NCBI RefSeq assembly: GCF_002744175.1
Contig: NZ_NKHF01000008.1
Coordinates: forward strand, 95,118 to 159,117
Source: Pseudoalteromonas piscicida
Lineage (GTDB): Bacteria > Pseudomonadota > Gammaproteobacteria > Enterobacterales > Alteromonadaceae
Length of the DNA: 64,000 bases
Direction: 5' to 3'
Position numbers and translations under genes: made by a program. The notes under the pieces were generated by a model. It worked only from the letters and a program-made list of their open reading frames with translations. It was not told the origin of the DNA and did not search any database. Of this stretch, positions 39,727-51,069 are shown one piece after another (positions within the stretch are counted from its first letter, which is position 1; every line of letters starts with the position of its first letter).

Positions 39727-39805
39727 TACCTAAGTGGCAACTTTTTGACATAAACGCCAAAAAATCGCCACTCGCACTGTTCTATATCAATACTTTGGTA
39801 TTAAT

Positions 39806-40591
39806 TTATAGTAAACCTAGTACCGATGATGCCGACTGATTAGCTTGACCTCTTAACGCGATGGAAGCCCGCGACAAAATATCATTAGACACTTGGTCAC
39901 TGACAGCCTGTGCATAGTCAGTATCTTGAATTCGGCTTTGGCTTGCTGCGATATTTTCTCGTTGGTTGCTCGCTGAACGTATCGTACTCGACACTGCATT
40001 TTCAAAAGCACCTAGCTGTGCTCGCTGACTATTTAATTCTTCCGATACGGTGTCTGCCGCGTCAATTGCCGATTGAGCACCTGCTTGAGTAGAAATATCC
40101 ACACTTAAGATAGCACTTGCAAAGCTGCCATCCGTTTGCTCTAGCGATTGCGTGGTATTGGCATCAGGACCAACTTGAAAGCTGCGTGATTCGCCGTCAA
40201 ATAATTGAGCACCACCAAAAGAGGTATTCTCAAATGTTTCGCTAATTTGTGTTTGCAGCTGCGACACTTCTTCCTGCAAAGCTTGGCGGTCACTGTCTGT
40301 CAGTGCACCATTCCCAGCTTGAATAGACAGCTCTCTAATCCTCGATACTGCATCATTCACACCAGACAACGCAGAATCAGCCGTTTGCGAATAAGAGATA
40401 CCATCGTAAGCATTGCGGATCGATTGACTGTAGCCATCTTGCTGAGAGGTTAACCGATTGATGATTTGCAACGCAGCAGCATCGTCAGCAGCTGAATTAA
40501 CACGCTTACCCGAGGACAACTGTTCGTTTAACTTGTTTGCCGTCTGCTCTGTTCGATTAAAAAAAGCAGTACTTTGTGACTGGATTTTCAT
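39806..40591 (-). CDS. Short divergent flagellin
   Basis: 261 aa from the ATG at 40591 (MKIQSQSTAFFNRTEQTANK), with GGGG seven bases upstream. The N and C helical domains of flagellin are present (LSSGKRVNSAADDAAALQII and, at the end, ASIALRGQANQSASSVLGLL), joined by a very short middle, so only the D0/D1 core exists. The usual start (MAINVNTN...) is absent. It sits alone between flrA and the pse genes. It may be a minor or specialised filament protein. No clear sigma-28 promoter was found. A weak 5-base stem hairpin (39789-39802) follows it. Confidence 0.85.
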   Translation of the reverse strand: MKIQSQSTAFFNRTEQTANKLNEQLSSGKRVNSAADDAAALQIINRLTSQQDGYSQSIRNAYDGISYSQTADSALSGVNDAVSRIRELSIQAGNGALTDSDRQALQEEVSQLQTQISETFENTSFGGAQLFDGESRSFQVGPDANTTQSLEQTDGSFASAILSVDISTQAGAQSAIDAADTVSEELNSQRAQLGAFENAVSSTIRSASNQRENIAASQSRIQDTDYAQAVSDQVSNDILSRASIALRGQANQSASSVLGLL

Positions 40592-40676
40592 ATATACCCC
40601 CATTCACTATCATTAGTTTAAAACTACTCTATTTTGGATAAAAAGTCACCATAGCTGTGAAATTTCTCGCAATGAC

Positions 40677-40692
40677 TGGCATAAATACTGCA
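40677..40692 (+). promoter_or_regulatory. Candidate sigma-54 promoter of the pseB operon
   Basis: The plus strand reads TGGCATAAATACTGCA: TGGCA at -24, TGCA at -12, ten bases between GG and GC. It points toward pseB, about 120 bases away. If real, it places nonulosonic acid synthesis under flagellar control. Confidence 0.5.
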
Positions 40693-40757
40693 AATTACAG
40701 AGAAGTGATATAAAGTATTGAGTAGTAGATAATTTATAGTATGAGTATAAAATCTAG

Positions 40758-43004
<2,247 letters not shown>

Positions 43005-43012
<8 letters not shown>

Positions 43013-44138
43013 TAAGCCATTACAGCTAGCTTTTATCGGTGGCGGGAGCAACTCAGCGGTCGGATACGTACACTTTTCTGCGGCACATTTGGATAACAAA
43101 TTTCAGGTAGTCGCTGGGGCTTTTAGTAGAGACTCCGCTGTCAATCACAGCACGGCGACACAATGGAACATTAGCGCTGAACGTACCTACGATTGTTGGA
43201 AAAAAATGATAAAGGCAGAGCAAGATAATGTCGACGCCTTTGTTATTTTAACCCCTACCCCTCATCACACTGAAGTGCTCAAAGCGCTGCTAAAACAAGA
43301 CTTGCCTATTATCTGTGAAAAGTCACTGACCTGCGGATTAGCTGAAACAAAAGATATCGAATCATACTACGACCCCAGCAAACACTTTTTAGCAGTGACT
43401 TTCAACTACAGTGGCTATGCCATGGTAAGAGAGCTGAAACATATTATTGCGAATAAAACACTGGGTGAGATACAAAAAATACACCTTGAAATGCCACAGG
43501 AAGGGTTTAAACGCCCACCGGATATTGCAGGCAAACCCAGTCAACCTCAATCTTGGCGCTTAAAGGACTACGATGTGCCGACGATTTGTCTTGATCTCGG
43601 TGTCCATTTACACCACTTATCAAGCTATTTACTAGAGATAGAACCAGAATCAACCTGCGCACAATTTGCTAATCACTCTGACTTCAGAGGCTTGGTTGAT
43701 GACGTCAATATGCTACTAAAATATCCAAACGGTATCACTGGCTCAATGTGGATGTCTAAAACAGCTATCGGCCATAGAAATGGACTATCAGTCCGGGTTT
43801 ATGGCACAAAAGGGAGTGCTCGTTGGTTTCAATTAAATCCCGACGAATTGGAGCTTAACTACAATGATGGTCGCCGAGAGGTGCTAGATAGAGCTGGACA
43901 GTGCCAGTATGCCAACCAGTTTCGCTATAACCGCATGAAGCCAGGTCACCCCACCGGCTTTGTCGAAGCATTTGCCAACTTATATACTGATATTGCTGAA
44001 GCACTGCAATATCATTTAAACAAACAATCTAGCAGCTCTGAGTATGTCTTTGGGTTCGAGCAAGCCAAACACGGATTAGCACTATTCGAAGCCGCAAAGC
44101 GTTCTGCAGAGAGTGGGATATGGCAGCAGGTGGAATAA
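43005..44138 (+). CDS. Gfo/Idh/MocA-family oxidoreductase
   Basis: 377 aa from the ATG at 43005 (8-base overlap with pseC); an upstream ATG at 42984 is possible. N-terminal NAD(P)-binding domain with GGGSNSAVGYVH and the family ECP/EKP-like position as CEKSLTC near residue 100, then a C-terminal alpha/beta domain. It likely oxidises or reduces a sugar or sugar nucleotide. Its place right after pseBC suggests a side-chain or ring change on the nonulosonic acid pathway, but the substrate cannot be read from sequence. Confidence 0.8.
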
Positions 44139-44169
44139 CTTATTTCACCTGCTTAGGTAGGTGGTACTC

Positions 44170-45675
44170 TCAGCTGAACTGTGTTTTAACATCATTGCGA
44201 AGTACTTTGCCCATTTGATTGCGTGGTAAAGCATCCACCAACTCTATAAATCTCGGCTGCTGATAGTCAGTCAGCTCCTGTAAACAAACTTTTCGAATCG
44301 CAGCGGTTAGCTCCTTATCTTGGTTTTGCTCCACCACTAATTTGATTACTTCTCCGAGTAAGGCATCCTTAACGCCAAATGCCACGCAATCTTCCACTCC
44401 ATCAACTGATTTAACAATGGTTTCTATATCTTGAGGGAACACATTGATCCCACCACTAGAAATTACCTCTTTTTTGCGGCCGACATAGTAAAGATATCCT
44501 TGTTCATCCACATAACCAAGGTCTCCCGTTTTAAAAAAATCCCCCACATAAAAAGCTGCTCGGGTTTGTTCAGGCATTTTTAAGTAACCACCAAAAATGG
44601 TAGAGGTATTACAGCATATTTCCCCTACTTGGCCCGTAGCAACTTCACACCCTTGATCATCTGTGATTTTCAAAGACACAAATGGCAACGCTTTGCCCAC
44701 ACTGCCACTTTGCTCAGGATTCTCTGAAACCGCAAAATCAGTGACCACTCCCACTTCTGAAGCGCCGTAACACTCATGAAAGCGACAACTAAGCATATCG
44801 AGCAGGCGTTTTTTAGTTGCCCCTTCCAATACTGCTGATGACGATACAAGACACCTGAGAGAACTTAAGTCACTTCCAGCAGCTCCTTTCACTACCAAAC
44901 TCTCTAATTGAGCCGCTACAGCGAACAAAAAGCTCACCTTATGTGTTTCTATCGCGCTCAACCATTGCGTAAGGTTAAACTTAGGCAGGACCACCGTAGT
45001 GGCACCAAGAATAAGTGGCATCAATACGCCTCTTTGAGCAAGTGAGTGATACATGGGCGTTGCTACCAACACCACATCCTGCTCTGACAAACCGTAATAA
45101 TGGATCGTCGCATCCGTGGCGCGGTTTATTTTACAAGCCTGACTCAACACTATAGGCTTTGGTTGCCCCGTTGACCCTGAAGTCATTGTCAAAATAAAAG
45201 GGGCATCAAGGTCAACATCATGTTGTAAGTCATCTATTACCTCGCCGGATTGAACAGCTTCCCAACTTGGCTCTTCACCCACAGGTTTTCCAAGTGTCAC
45301 CAGATTATCAGGCTCTATTAAGTTGGCATCAAGTAGCACTTTGCCTATCGTCGGCCACGCAACAACCATAGCAACAGGCGTTTTCTTCAACGCTGTTATT
45401 AATGCATTGCCTTTGAGGCTGATAGGTAACGGGACAGCCGCAATTCCAAGCTTGGCAATAGCAAGTAGTGTTACGACAAATTCGATACCGTTGGGGGCAA
45501 AAACCCCTACCCGCTGACCAGGGGTAAGGCCAGATCTTACAAAGTGTGTACTTAACTTTAATACTTGTCGGTTCAACTCCTCATAGCTCACCTGCTGTTC
45601 TAGGTAGATAACAGCTGCTTTTTTAGGGGTTTTCTGTACGTTTTTTTCGAATAACTTGTAAATACTCGGCCTCAT
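44170..45675 (-). CDS. AMP-forming acyl ligase (ANL superfamily)
   Basis: 501 aa. It has the AMP-binding P-loop TMTSGSTGQPKP, the A5 region FHECYGASEVG, GDLGYVDEQGYLYYVGRKKE and the C-terminal lysine motif PRNQMGKVLR. It activates a carboxylic acid as acyl-AMP and passes it to CoA or a carrier protein. It overlaps the PseG-acetyltransferase gene by four bases and shares the operon with an ACP gene, suggesting it loads that ACP with the acyl group used on the sugar. Confidence 0.85.
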   Translation of the reverse strand: MRPSIYKLFEKNVQKTPKKAAVIYLEQQVSYEELNRQVLKLSTHFVRSGLTPGQRVGVFAPNGIEFVVTLLAIAKLGIAAVPLPISLKGNALITALKKTPVAMVVAWPTIGKVLLDANLIEPDNLVTLGKPVGEEPSWEAVQSGEVIDDLQHDVDLDAPFILTMTSGSTGQPKPIVLSQACKINRATDATIHYYGLSEQDVVLVATPMYHSLAQRGVLMPLILGATTVVLPKFNLTQWLSAIETHKVSFLFAVAAQLESLVVKGAAGSDLSSLRCLVSSSAVLEGATKKRLLDMLSCRFHECYGASEVGVVTDFAVSENPEQSGSVGKALPFVSLKITDDQGCEVATGQVGEICCNTSTIFGGYLKMPEQTRAAFYVGDFFKTGDLGYVDEQGYLYYVGRKKEVISSGGINVFPQDIETIVKSVDGVEDCVAFGVKDALLGEVIKLVVEQNQDKELTAAIRKVCLQELTDYQQPRFIELVDALPRNQMGKVLRNDVKTQFS

Positions 45676-47234
45676 GTATTTACCTCTTTGCCAACATAAT
45701 TAAACTCGGTAAGCGATGCTTTTGGAAACAACTGTTGCGTTGCACGCATTTTCTTTTCGTCTTGCTCAATGGAAACAAAGCCCGCACGTTGGTTAAGTAG
45801 ATTCACAAACTTATTTTCTTTATTTATTACCGCAAGCCAAATGGCTTTAGGGTATTTAGCCGCGGTTTCACCTAGCTGCCACTCCAAAACCATTTGTGCG
45901 TGGGCAAAGTTCACCTCACCAGATGCAGCAAACCACCCACCAATCAGATAGTCTTGCGATTCAATGTTATAAATCTGATGCCAAACGTATAACAATGGTT
46001 TGCCATTAGCTTCCATTACAAATGACTCTCTGCTATTGGAAAACCACCACTGATAATGCGCCAGCACGTCAATGTCTGAAGTAATTGTCATACGCCAAGT
46101 GTTATTTGGTAAATTCCGCGCTGCAAGATATCTATTTATGTCTGAGTCGTTACATTGACGGATCTGCACCGATTCGGTTAACTGCCAAATATTTGTCTGT
46201 TGGCTATGTAGAGTTCTTTGTGTCACAGAAGATTTAATATCGTTCGCTAAAATCATCTCTGCAACTCGAATTGCACCTCGGCCATCTACCTTAATCGGTG
46301 CAGTTTCTCGCGCTTTTATTATTCGTTTGGACTGTTTCACTAGCGTCAATATTAACGCGACAACCTCACTAGCCTTTCGCGTCAGAAGATCTGGCACATG
46401 AAAATAATGGCCTAAGTCATCTAGCGCACCTTGTTGATTGGCTTGATTTGGGGCAATCGAAAACGTTAATGCCGGCGTATTTGTTGCGGCCAACTCGTAA
46501 AGGGAAGTGCCAAGCGCTCCCACAAATAGACTACAACTTTGATAATAAGGCGCAAGAGTAGCTGGTTGCTGAACTAGCTGCAATCTACAAGTTGTATTAG
46601 CTAGCTGAGTTAGCGATTCTACTCCTTCAGCCATTGGTCCTATAATCACGTCAACTTCAACTTCTGGTGCTGTGCTTAGCAACAGTGCTATCAGATCAGC
46701 AGCTATACACCAATCCCCTCCGCCGCCAAGAGAGAACATCACACGATTTTGCTCTCTTTTTCTACGTGAGCAGTCGTGGTATTCTGGCGACAACATAGCA
46801 AAGTCGGGGCCTAAAAGTTTGTTGTCCAAGCTTGCGTAGCGCTCACCAGTTTTGTCACCACACCACTTACTATCAATAAGTAACTTAGCACTATGCGCTC
46901 TTTCTAAATCGTCCACTACGATGATGGAAGGGATCTGTTTCGCAACTTCTACTTCCCACTCTGAATCAAAACGGTAGCTGTCTACGATAACGCTTTCAAC
47001 CTGCTTTTGTATCTCAGAAAGCGCCTTCAAGGTATTATGAGCATCTTCTTTATGAGTTTGCGCGTAAGGTAAAATTTTTATTTCGTTCATGCATTCAAGT
47101 GATAAATGCTCAGGAACGGCCTTATCGACTAGAAACACCACTTCTTTGCCATACTCGTGAAGCGCTAACGCTAACCACTTACAACGCATGAAGTGGCCAA
47201 GGCCACATAAGGTATCAACTCTTATCGCGATCAT
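45672..47234 (-). CDS. pseG: PseG-type UDP-sugar hydrolase fused to a GNAT-like acyltransferase domain
   Basis: 520 aa from the ATG at 47234. Residues ~1-335 are PseG: H14 in CGLGHFMRC is the catalytic base, followed by FSLGGGGDW and GALGTSLYELAA of the GT-B-like fold. PseG removes UDP to give the free trideoxy sugar. Residues ~350-520 (QIRQCNDSDINRYLAARNLP onward, AIWLAVINKENKFVNLLNQR) look like a GNAT N-acyltransferase, replacing the separate PseH. The fusion, with ACP and ligase beside it, suggests an acyl group other than plain acetyl. Confidence 0.85.
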   Translation of the reverse strand: MIAIRVDTLCGLGHFMRCKWLALALHEYGKEVVFLVDKAVPEHLSLECMNEIKILPYAQTHKEDAHNTLKALSEIQKQVESVIVDSYRFDSEWEVEVAKQIPSIIVVDDLERAHSAKLLIDSKWCGDKTGERYASLDNKLLGPDFAMLSPEYHDCSRRKREQNRVMFSLGGGGDWCIAADLIALLLSTAPEVEVDVIIGPMAEGVESLTQLANTTCRLQLVQQPATLAPYYQSCSLFVGALGTSLYELAATNTPALTFSIAPNQANQQGALDDLGHYFHVPDLLTRKASEVVALILTLVKQSKRIIKARETAPIKVDGRGAIRVAEMILANDIKSSVTQRTLHSQQTNIWQLTESVQIRQCNDSDINRYLAARNLPNNTWRMTITSDIDVLAHYQWWFSNSRESFVMEANGKPLLYVWHQIYNIESQDYLIGGWFAASGEVNFAHAQMVLEWQLGETAAKYPKAIWLAVINKENKFVNLLNQRAGFVSIEQDEKKMRATQQLFPKASLTEFNYVGKEVNT

Positions 47235-47484
47235 TGACAAGCTTAGCCAGTGAATTTACCAAAGTGCCTACATTTGCGTTTTCTGGATCCAGTAGTAATT
47301 CTGGCGGTACCGAAACACGATAATCACTTTCTAACTGCATAATTAACGTTAGTATTTCAAACGAATCTAGTGTCCCTTCCTTGACAAAGTTATAGCTATC
47401 AATGTTATTGTCGGCGACTATTACGCCTCTTTCTAGCAAAAACTGCTGAATAGTTTGGGTTAGCATTTCTTTGTTTGCGTTCAC
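47215..47484 (-). CDS. Acyl carrier protein
   Basis: 89 aa. The phosphopantetheine serine is S41 in LDSFEILTLIMQLESDY, and the remaining helices fit an ACP fold. Starts at GTG (47484), overlapping the pseI stop as GTGA, after a good GGAGTGA ribosome site. It overlaps the PseG fusion gene by 20 bases. It is a dedicated carrier, not housekeeping AcpP, and probably feeds the GNAT domain. Confidence 0.9.
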   Translation of the reverse strand: MNANKEMLTQTIQQFLLERGVIVADNNIDSYNFVKEGTLDSFEILTLIMQLESDYRVSVPPELLLDPENANVGTLVNSLAKLVNDRDKS

Positions 47485-48521
47485 GATAAATCACTCCATG
47501 CTAACTGCTCACCACAGCGCAGATCTCTGTTCACAGTACGGCCAACTAGTCTTGGTAACTCTTTTGGCATGATTTCGCCACCACCAGGTCGCATCTGCCT
47601 TAGATGCTCGGTAGTCAAGCGCTCGCCTGATTTAATATCTTTTATAATATAGACACAGCGACGAGCTTTTGACGCTTCAGTAGGGTAGTTAACCTCTCCC
47701 ATCGCTTTTTCAATCTGTCTGACACCATGGACTAGCGCCTTTAATTCATCCGGAGTCATGGAGAAAAAACTATCAGCAGTGTCATCACTCTTATCCAGCA
47801 CAAAGTGCTTTTCAATCATGCATGCCCCTACCGCAACTGATGCCAGAGGTACATCATTACCAAGTGTATGATCGGATAGCCCTACAGGGCACTTAAACGC
47901 TTCTCTCATATGTGGAATTGTGCGCAAGTTTATCGTCTCAGCAGGGGCTGGATAGGTACTCGTACACTTCATCAGCCCAAGCTCAGTTACACCCGCCTCT
48001 TCAGCTACTCTCACAGCCTCAGCTATTTCTGGTAGCGTCGCGCCTCCGGTAGACATAATCATAGGCTTGCCTGTTGCGGCAACATCTCGGATAAGCTGGT
48101 GATCGATCAATTCTGGCGAAGCAATTTTATAGGCTGGCGCATCTAGCTGACTTAATAAGTCCACCGCCGTTTTATCGAATGGCGACGAGAAACATGTTAA
48201 GCCAAGCTTAGCGGCCAACTCAAATAACTCAAAATGAAAGTCCCACGGCATGTAAGCTGTTTTGTATAAATCATGAAGATACTGACCTTTCCAAGGTCCT
48301 GTAGCTTCAAAATGCGGCAACTTGCAGTCCATTGTTAACGTGTCTGCAGTATAGGTTTGCAATTTAATAGCATCAGCACCAGATTCATATGCTGCATGTA
48401 CTAACTCCCTTGCTTTGTTGATACACTGCCCATGATTTGCTGACATTTCAGCAATAATGTAACAAGGGTGTTCGTGACCTACAGAACGACCAGCGATATT
48501 CAACACCTTTTTGAAACCCAT
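47481..48521 (-). CDS. pseI: PseI, pseudaminic acid synthase
   Basis: 346 aa, NeuB family. The TIM barrel opens with CYIIAEMSANHGQ and GADAIKLQTYTADT, and the C-terminal SAF/antifreeze-like domain (IIKDIKSGERLTTEHLRQ) closes the active site. It condenses the PseG product with phosphoenolpyruvate to give the nine-carbon acid. First gene of the minus-strand pse unit, with a sigma-54-like site 38 bases upstream. Confidence 0.94.
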   Translation of the reverse strand: MGFKKVLNIAGRSVGHEHPCYIIAEMSANHGQCINKARELVHAAYESGADAIKLQTYTADTLTMDCKLPHFEATGPWKGQYLHDLYKTAYMPWDFHFELFELAAKLGLTCFSSPFDKTAVDLLSQLDAPAYKIASPELIDHQLIRDVAATGKPMIMSTGGATLPEIAEAVRVAEEAGVTELGLMKCTSTYPAPAETINLRTIPHMREAFKCPVGLSDHTLGNDVPLASVAVGACMIEKHFVLDKSDDTADSFFSMTPDELKALVHGVRQIEKAMGEVNYPTEASKARRCVYIIKDIKSGERLTTEHLRQMRPGGGEIMPKELPRLVGRTVNRDLRCGEQLAWSDLS

Positions 48522-48558
48522 GTTGTCCCCGAAAAATAAGATAAATATGATTTGGATG

Positions 48559-48576
48559 AAGCAAAAATAACACCTA
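48559..48576 (-). promoter_or_regulatory. Candidate sigma-54 promoter of pseI
   Basis: The minus strand reads ATAGGTGTTATTTTTGCT: GG and GC ten bases apart and a perfect TTGCT, but AGGT in place of TGGC at -24. Weaker than the flagellar sites but correctly placed before pseI. Confidence 0.4.
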
Positions 48577-48642
48577 TTTTACCTTTTCTGGTAAATATTG
48601 AATAAAATCAAGCCAGTTATTTGAGCTTATCGATGTTAGCCT

Positions 48643-48672
48643 TTGTCTTTGAGTGTAATCCTTTGCTATATT
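48643..48672 (+). promoter_or_regulatory. Candidate sigma-70 promoter of the SpsF-like gene
   Basis: TTGTCT and TATATT with an 18-base spacer. The expected transcript start near 48680 leaves almost no leader for the ATG at 48686 but about 24 bases for the ATG at 48704, supporting the later start. Confidence 0.35.
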
Positions 48673-48703
48673 GAACTCAAATTAAATGAGAACAACGGTG
48701 CCA

Positions 48704-49429
48704 ATGGACAAGGTTCAAATAATCATTCAAGCGAGAATGACCTCAACTCGGTTACCTGGAAAAGTGATGTTGCCACTTTGCGGTAAACCTGTACTACAAG
48801 TCATGCTTGAGCGACTGGAGCGTTGGCACAGCAACGTTATCGTCGCCACCACCAATGACGGCTCGGAAGCCCCTATCGTTGACCTCTGTAAATCTCTAGG
48901 CATTGCTTATTTTCAAGGTAGTACTGAAGATGTACTTGGCCGCTATTACCTTGCGGCTACAAAGTTTGGTGCTAAAGAAGATACTGCAATTGTGCGTCTA
49001 ACGAGTGACTGCCCACTAATTGATTGTGATTTAGTAAGTCAGGCAATAAACACATATCTCAATAATGATTTTGATGCAGTGAGTTTGGGTCCACACAGCG
49101 GCTTTCCTCGAGGCTTAGACACCGCGGTATTTTCATATAAGCTGCTGCAAACCACGCATGAAAAAGCAACTTCAACGCCAGATCGTGAACACGTCACTTT
49201 GGGCATGTCAAAGTTCAGTTCTTATTCTAGCTATGTAATCAGTGCTATGGAAGATCTTAGCCATTACCGGCTAACGCTTGATGAGCCGGATGACTACACT
49301 GCAATTATAGCGATTTATGAAAAAATGCATGGTCAAATAATCTTTAGTTTCGCTGAGTTATTACTGACATTAAAGAAGTTCCCCCACCTTGCCGATATTA
49401 ACAAACATGTAGAACAAAAAACCGTTTAA
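48704..49429 (+). CDS. SpsF-type cytidylyltransferase-like protein
   Basis: 241 aa from the ATG at 48704. The nucleotide-binding start QIIIQARMTSTRLPGKVMLP and later RLTSDCPLIDCDLV are the COG1861 (SpsF) pattern. No canonical PseF (CMP-pseudaminate synthetase) lies in the window, so this may be the CMP-activating enzyme or an accessory transferase. It stands alone on the plus strand, divergent from pseI. Confidence 0.75.
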   Translation: MDKVQIIIQARMTSTRLPGKVMLPLCGKPVLQVMLERLERWHSNVIVATTNDGSEAPIVDLCKSLGIAYFQGSTEDVLGRYYLAATKFGAKEDTAIVRLTSDCPLIDCDLVSQAINTYLNNDFDAVSLGPHSGFPRGLDTAVFSYKLLQTTHEKATSTPDREHVTLGMSKFSSYSSYVISAMEDLSHYRLTLDEPDDYTAIIAIYEKMHGQIIFSFAELLLTLKKFPHLADINKHVEQKTV

Positions 49430-49450
49430 TTCGTCCACTACGTGCCGCTC

Positions 49451-49466
49451 TGGCTTAATTTTTGCT
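49451..49466 (+). promoter_or_regulatory. Candidate sigma-54 promoter of the long glycan/phosphoramidate operon
   Basis: TGGCTTAATTTTTGCT: TGGC at -24 and TTGCT at -12 are both exact, with ten bases between GG and GC. It lies 48 bases before the first ATG (49514), a normal distance. The best sigma-54 match in the glycan region. Confidence 0.6.
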
Positions 49467-49513
49467 GAAATTAAAATAAGTGCACGAATTGACAATAGAT
49501 AGTAGAGATAAAA

Positions 49514-50461
49514 ATGAATAAAAAAACCGTATTAGTTACTGGTGCTACCGGCTATAAAGGAACTGTGCTTGTTCCTAAGTTGCTGGCTAAAGGATACCGA
49601 GTTATTGCTCTTGACACCCAATGGTTTGGAAATTTCTTGGCTCCACATGAAAACCTCACTGTAATTAAAGGCGATGTTAGACAAACTGAAGATATCGATC
49701 TCTCTATTGTTGACAGCATCATTCATCTGGCTTCTATTGCTAACGATCCGTGTGGCGATTTAAACCCTAAGTTAACTTGGGAAGTCAGTGCGCTTGCTAC
49801 AATGCAGCTCGCTGACAAAGCGAAACGTGCCGGTATCAAACAGTTTATCTATGCTTCTTCTGGAAGTGTTTATGGCGTGAAAGACGAAGATCAAGTTACT
49901 GAAGAGTTAACGTTAGAACCTATTTCCGAATACAACAAGACAAAAATGGTCGCAGAACGGGTATTACTTAGCTACGCAGATGAGATGACAGTTCAAATTG
50001 TCCGACCCGCCACGGTTTGTGGCTTATCTCCTCGCCAGCGTTTGGACGTATCCGTCAATATGTTGACGATGCAAGCACTTGAGAATGGAAAAATTACGGT
50101 GTTTGGCGGGGCACAAGTACGGCCAAATATTCATATCGATGATATTACTGACCTGTATATTTATATGTTGGAACATCCCGAAAAAACCAGTGGTGTGTTC
50201 AATGCCGGGTTTGAAAATATCTCCATTATGGACATTGCCAACATGGTAAAAGCTCAGATCGATTGTGAAATAGAAGTGACGCCATCAAACGATCCAAGAT
50301 GTTACCGCATCAATTCAGACAAACTATTGGCGACTGGATTTAAACCCACTAAAAATGTGGCCACTGCGATTGAAGAACTGATTACCGCCTATCGTGCGGG
50401 CCAGTTAAAAAATGAAGATCGCTTCTACAACCTTAAGTGGATGCAGCGAGAAGTATTATGA
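49514..50461 (+). CDS. NAD-dependent nucleotide-sugar epimerase/dehydratase (extended SDR)
   Basis: 315 aa. Rossmann motif TGATGYKGTVL, active-site Ser region YASSGSVYG and Y-x3-K as YNKTK. It acts on a nucleotide-linked sugar, exact substrate unknown. It heads the operon after a sigma-54-like site and overlaps gmhA as ATGA. Confidence 0.88.
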   Translation: MNKKTVLVTGATGYKGTVLVPKLLAKGYRVIALDTQWFGNFLAPHENLTVIKGDVRQTEDIDLSIVDSIIHLASIANDPCGDLNPKLTWEVSALATMQLADKAKRAGIKQFIYASSGSVYGVKDEDQVTEELTLEPISEYNKTKMVAERVLLSYADEMTVQIVRPATVCGLSPRQRLDVSVNMLTMQALENGKITVFGGAQVRPNIHIDDITDLYIYMLEHPEKTSGVFNAGFENISIMDIANMVKAQIDCEIEVTPSNDPRCYRINSDKLLATGFKPTKNVATAIEELITAYRAGQLKNEDRFYNLKWMQREVL

Positions 50462-51069
50462 CTAAGCAACAAAGTATCATCACTCCGTTACCATCAATTG
50501 ACCCCATCGTGTCGTTAACTGAAAGCTACGTCGAGACTTTGCACAGAGTATTGAGCAAGCTTGACGGGGTTAAAGTGAAGTGCTTAGTCAATACCTTAAT
50601 CACGATGAAAAACAACGGAGGTACTTTGTATCTGTGTGGAAATGGCGGCTCAGCCGCAAATGCTATCCACCTCGCAAATGACTTTACCTTTGGCATCAGT
50701 CCGCAAGGCAATGCACTTAAGGTAGAAGCATTGGCTGCAAATAGCTCAGTATTGACCTGTTTAGGCAATGATATTGGTTACGACAATATTTTTGCTCATC
50801 AGCTGAAGGTAAAAGCCAATCATCTCGACATTTTGTTAGTACTTTCTGGCAGCGGAAACTCCGGAAATATAATCAATGCAATTGAGCAAGCCCAGAGCCT
50901 CGGTATGACGACTGTTGGGATCTTAGGATTTGATGGCGGCAAGGCGAAACCTTTGCTTGATCAAGTGTTTCACTTTGATATTCAAGATATGCAAATTTCC
51001 GAAGACACCCAAGTTGTTATTGGGCACATTCTTATGAAAGCTTTATATCAGGAGTTAAAAGATGACTAG
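50458..51069 (+). CDS. gmhA: GmhA-like sedoheptulose 7-phosphate isomerase (SIS domain)
   Basis: 203 aa from the ATG at 50458. The SIS domain has LYLCGNGGSAANAIHLANDF and LVLSGSGNSGNIINAI, the GmhA phosphosugar-binding loops. GmhA turns sedoheptulose 7-phosphate into heptose 7-phosphate. With the transketolase pair downstream, it suggests heptose made inside this locus. HddA/HddC-type partners are not seen in the window. Confidence 0.87.
   Translation: MTKQQSIITPLPSIDPIVSLTESYVETLHRVLSKLDGVKVKCLVNTLITMKNNGGTLYLCGNGGSAANAIHLANDFTFGISPQGNALKVEALAANSSVLTCLGNDIGYDNIFAHQLKVKANHLDILLVLSGSGNSGNIINAIEQAQSLGMTTVGILGFDGGKAKPLLDQVFHFDIQDMQISEDTQVVIGHILMKALYQELKDD

Noticed and set aside
39733..39772. 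AGTGGC / GCCACT inverted repeat between the flagellin gene and flrA
   Set aside because: Only six bases with a 28-base loop and no T run; too weak to call a terminator.
44139..44169. Possible terminator between the convergent oxidoreductase and ligase genes (CACCT / AGGTG)
   Set aside because: Stem of five bases only; chance likely.
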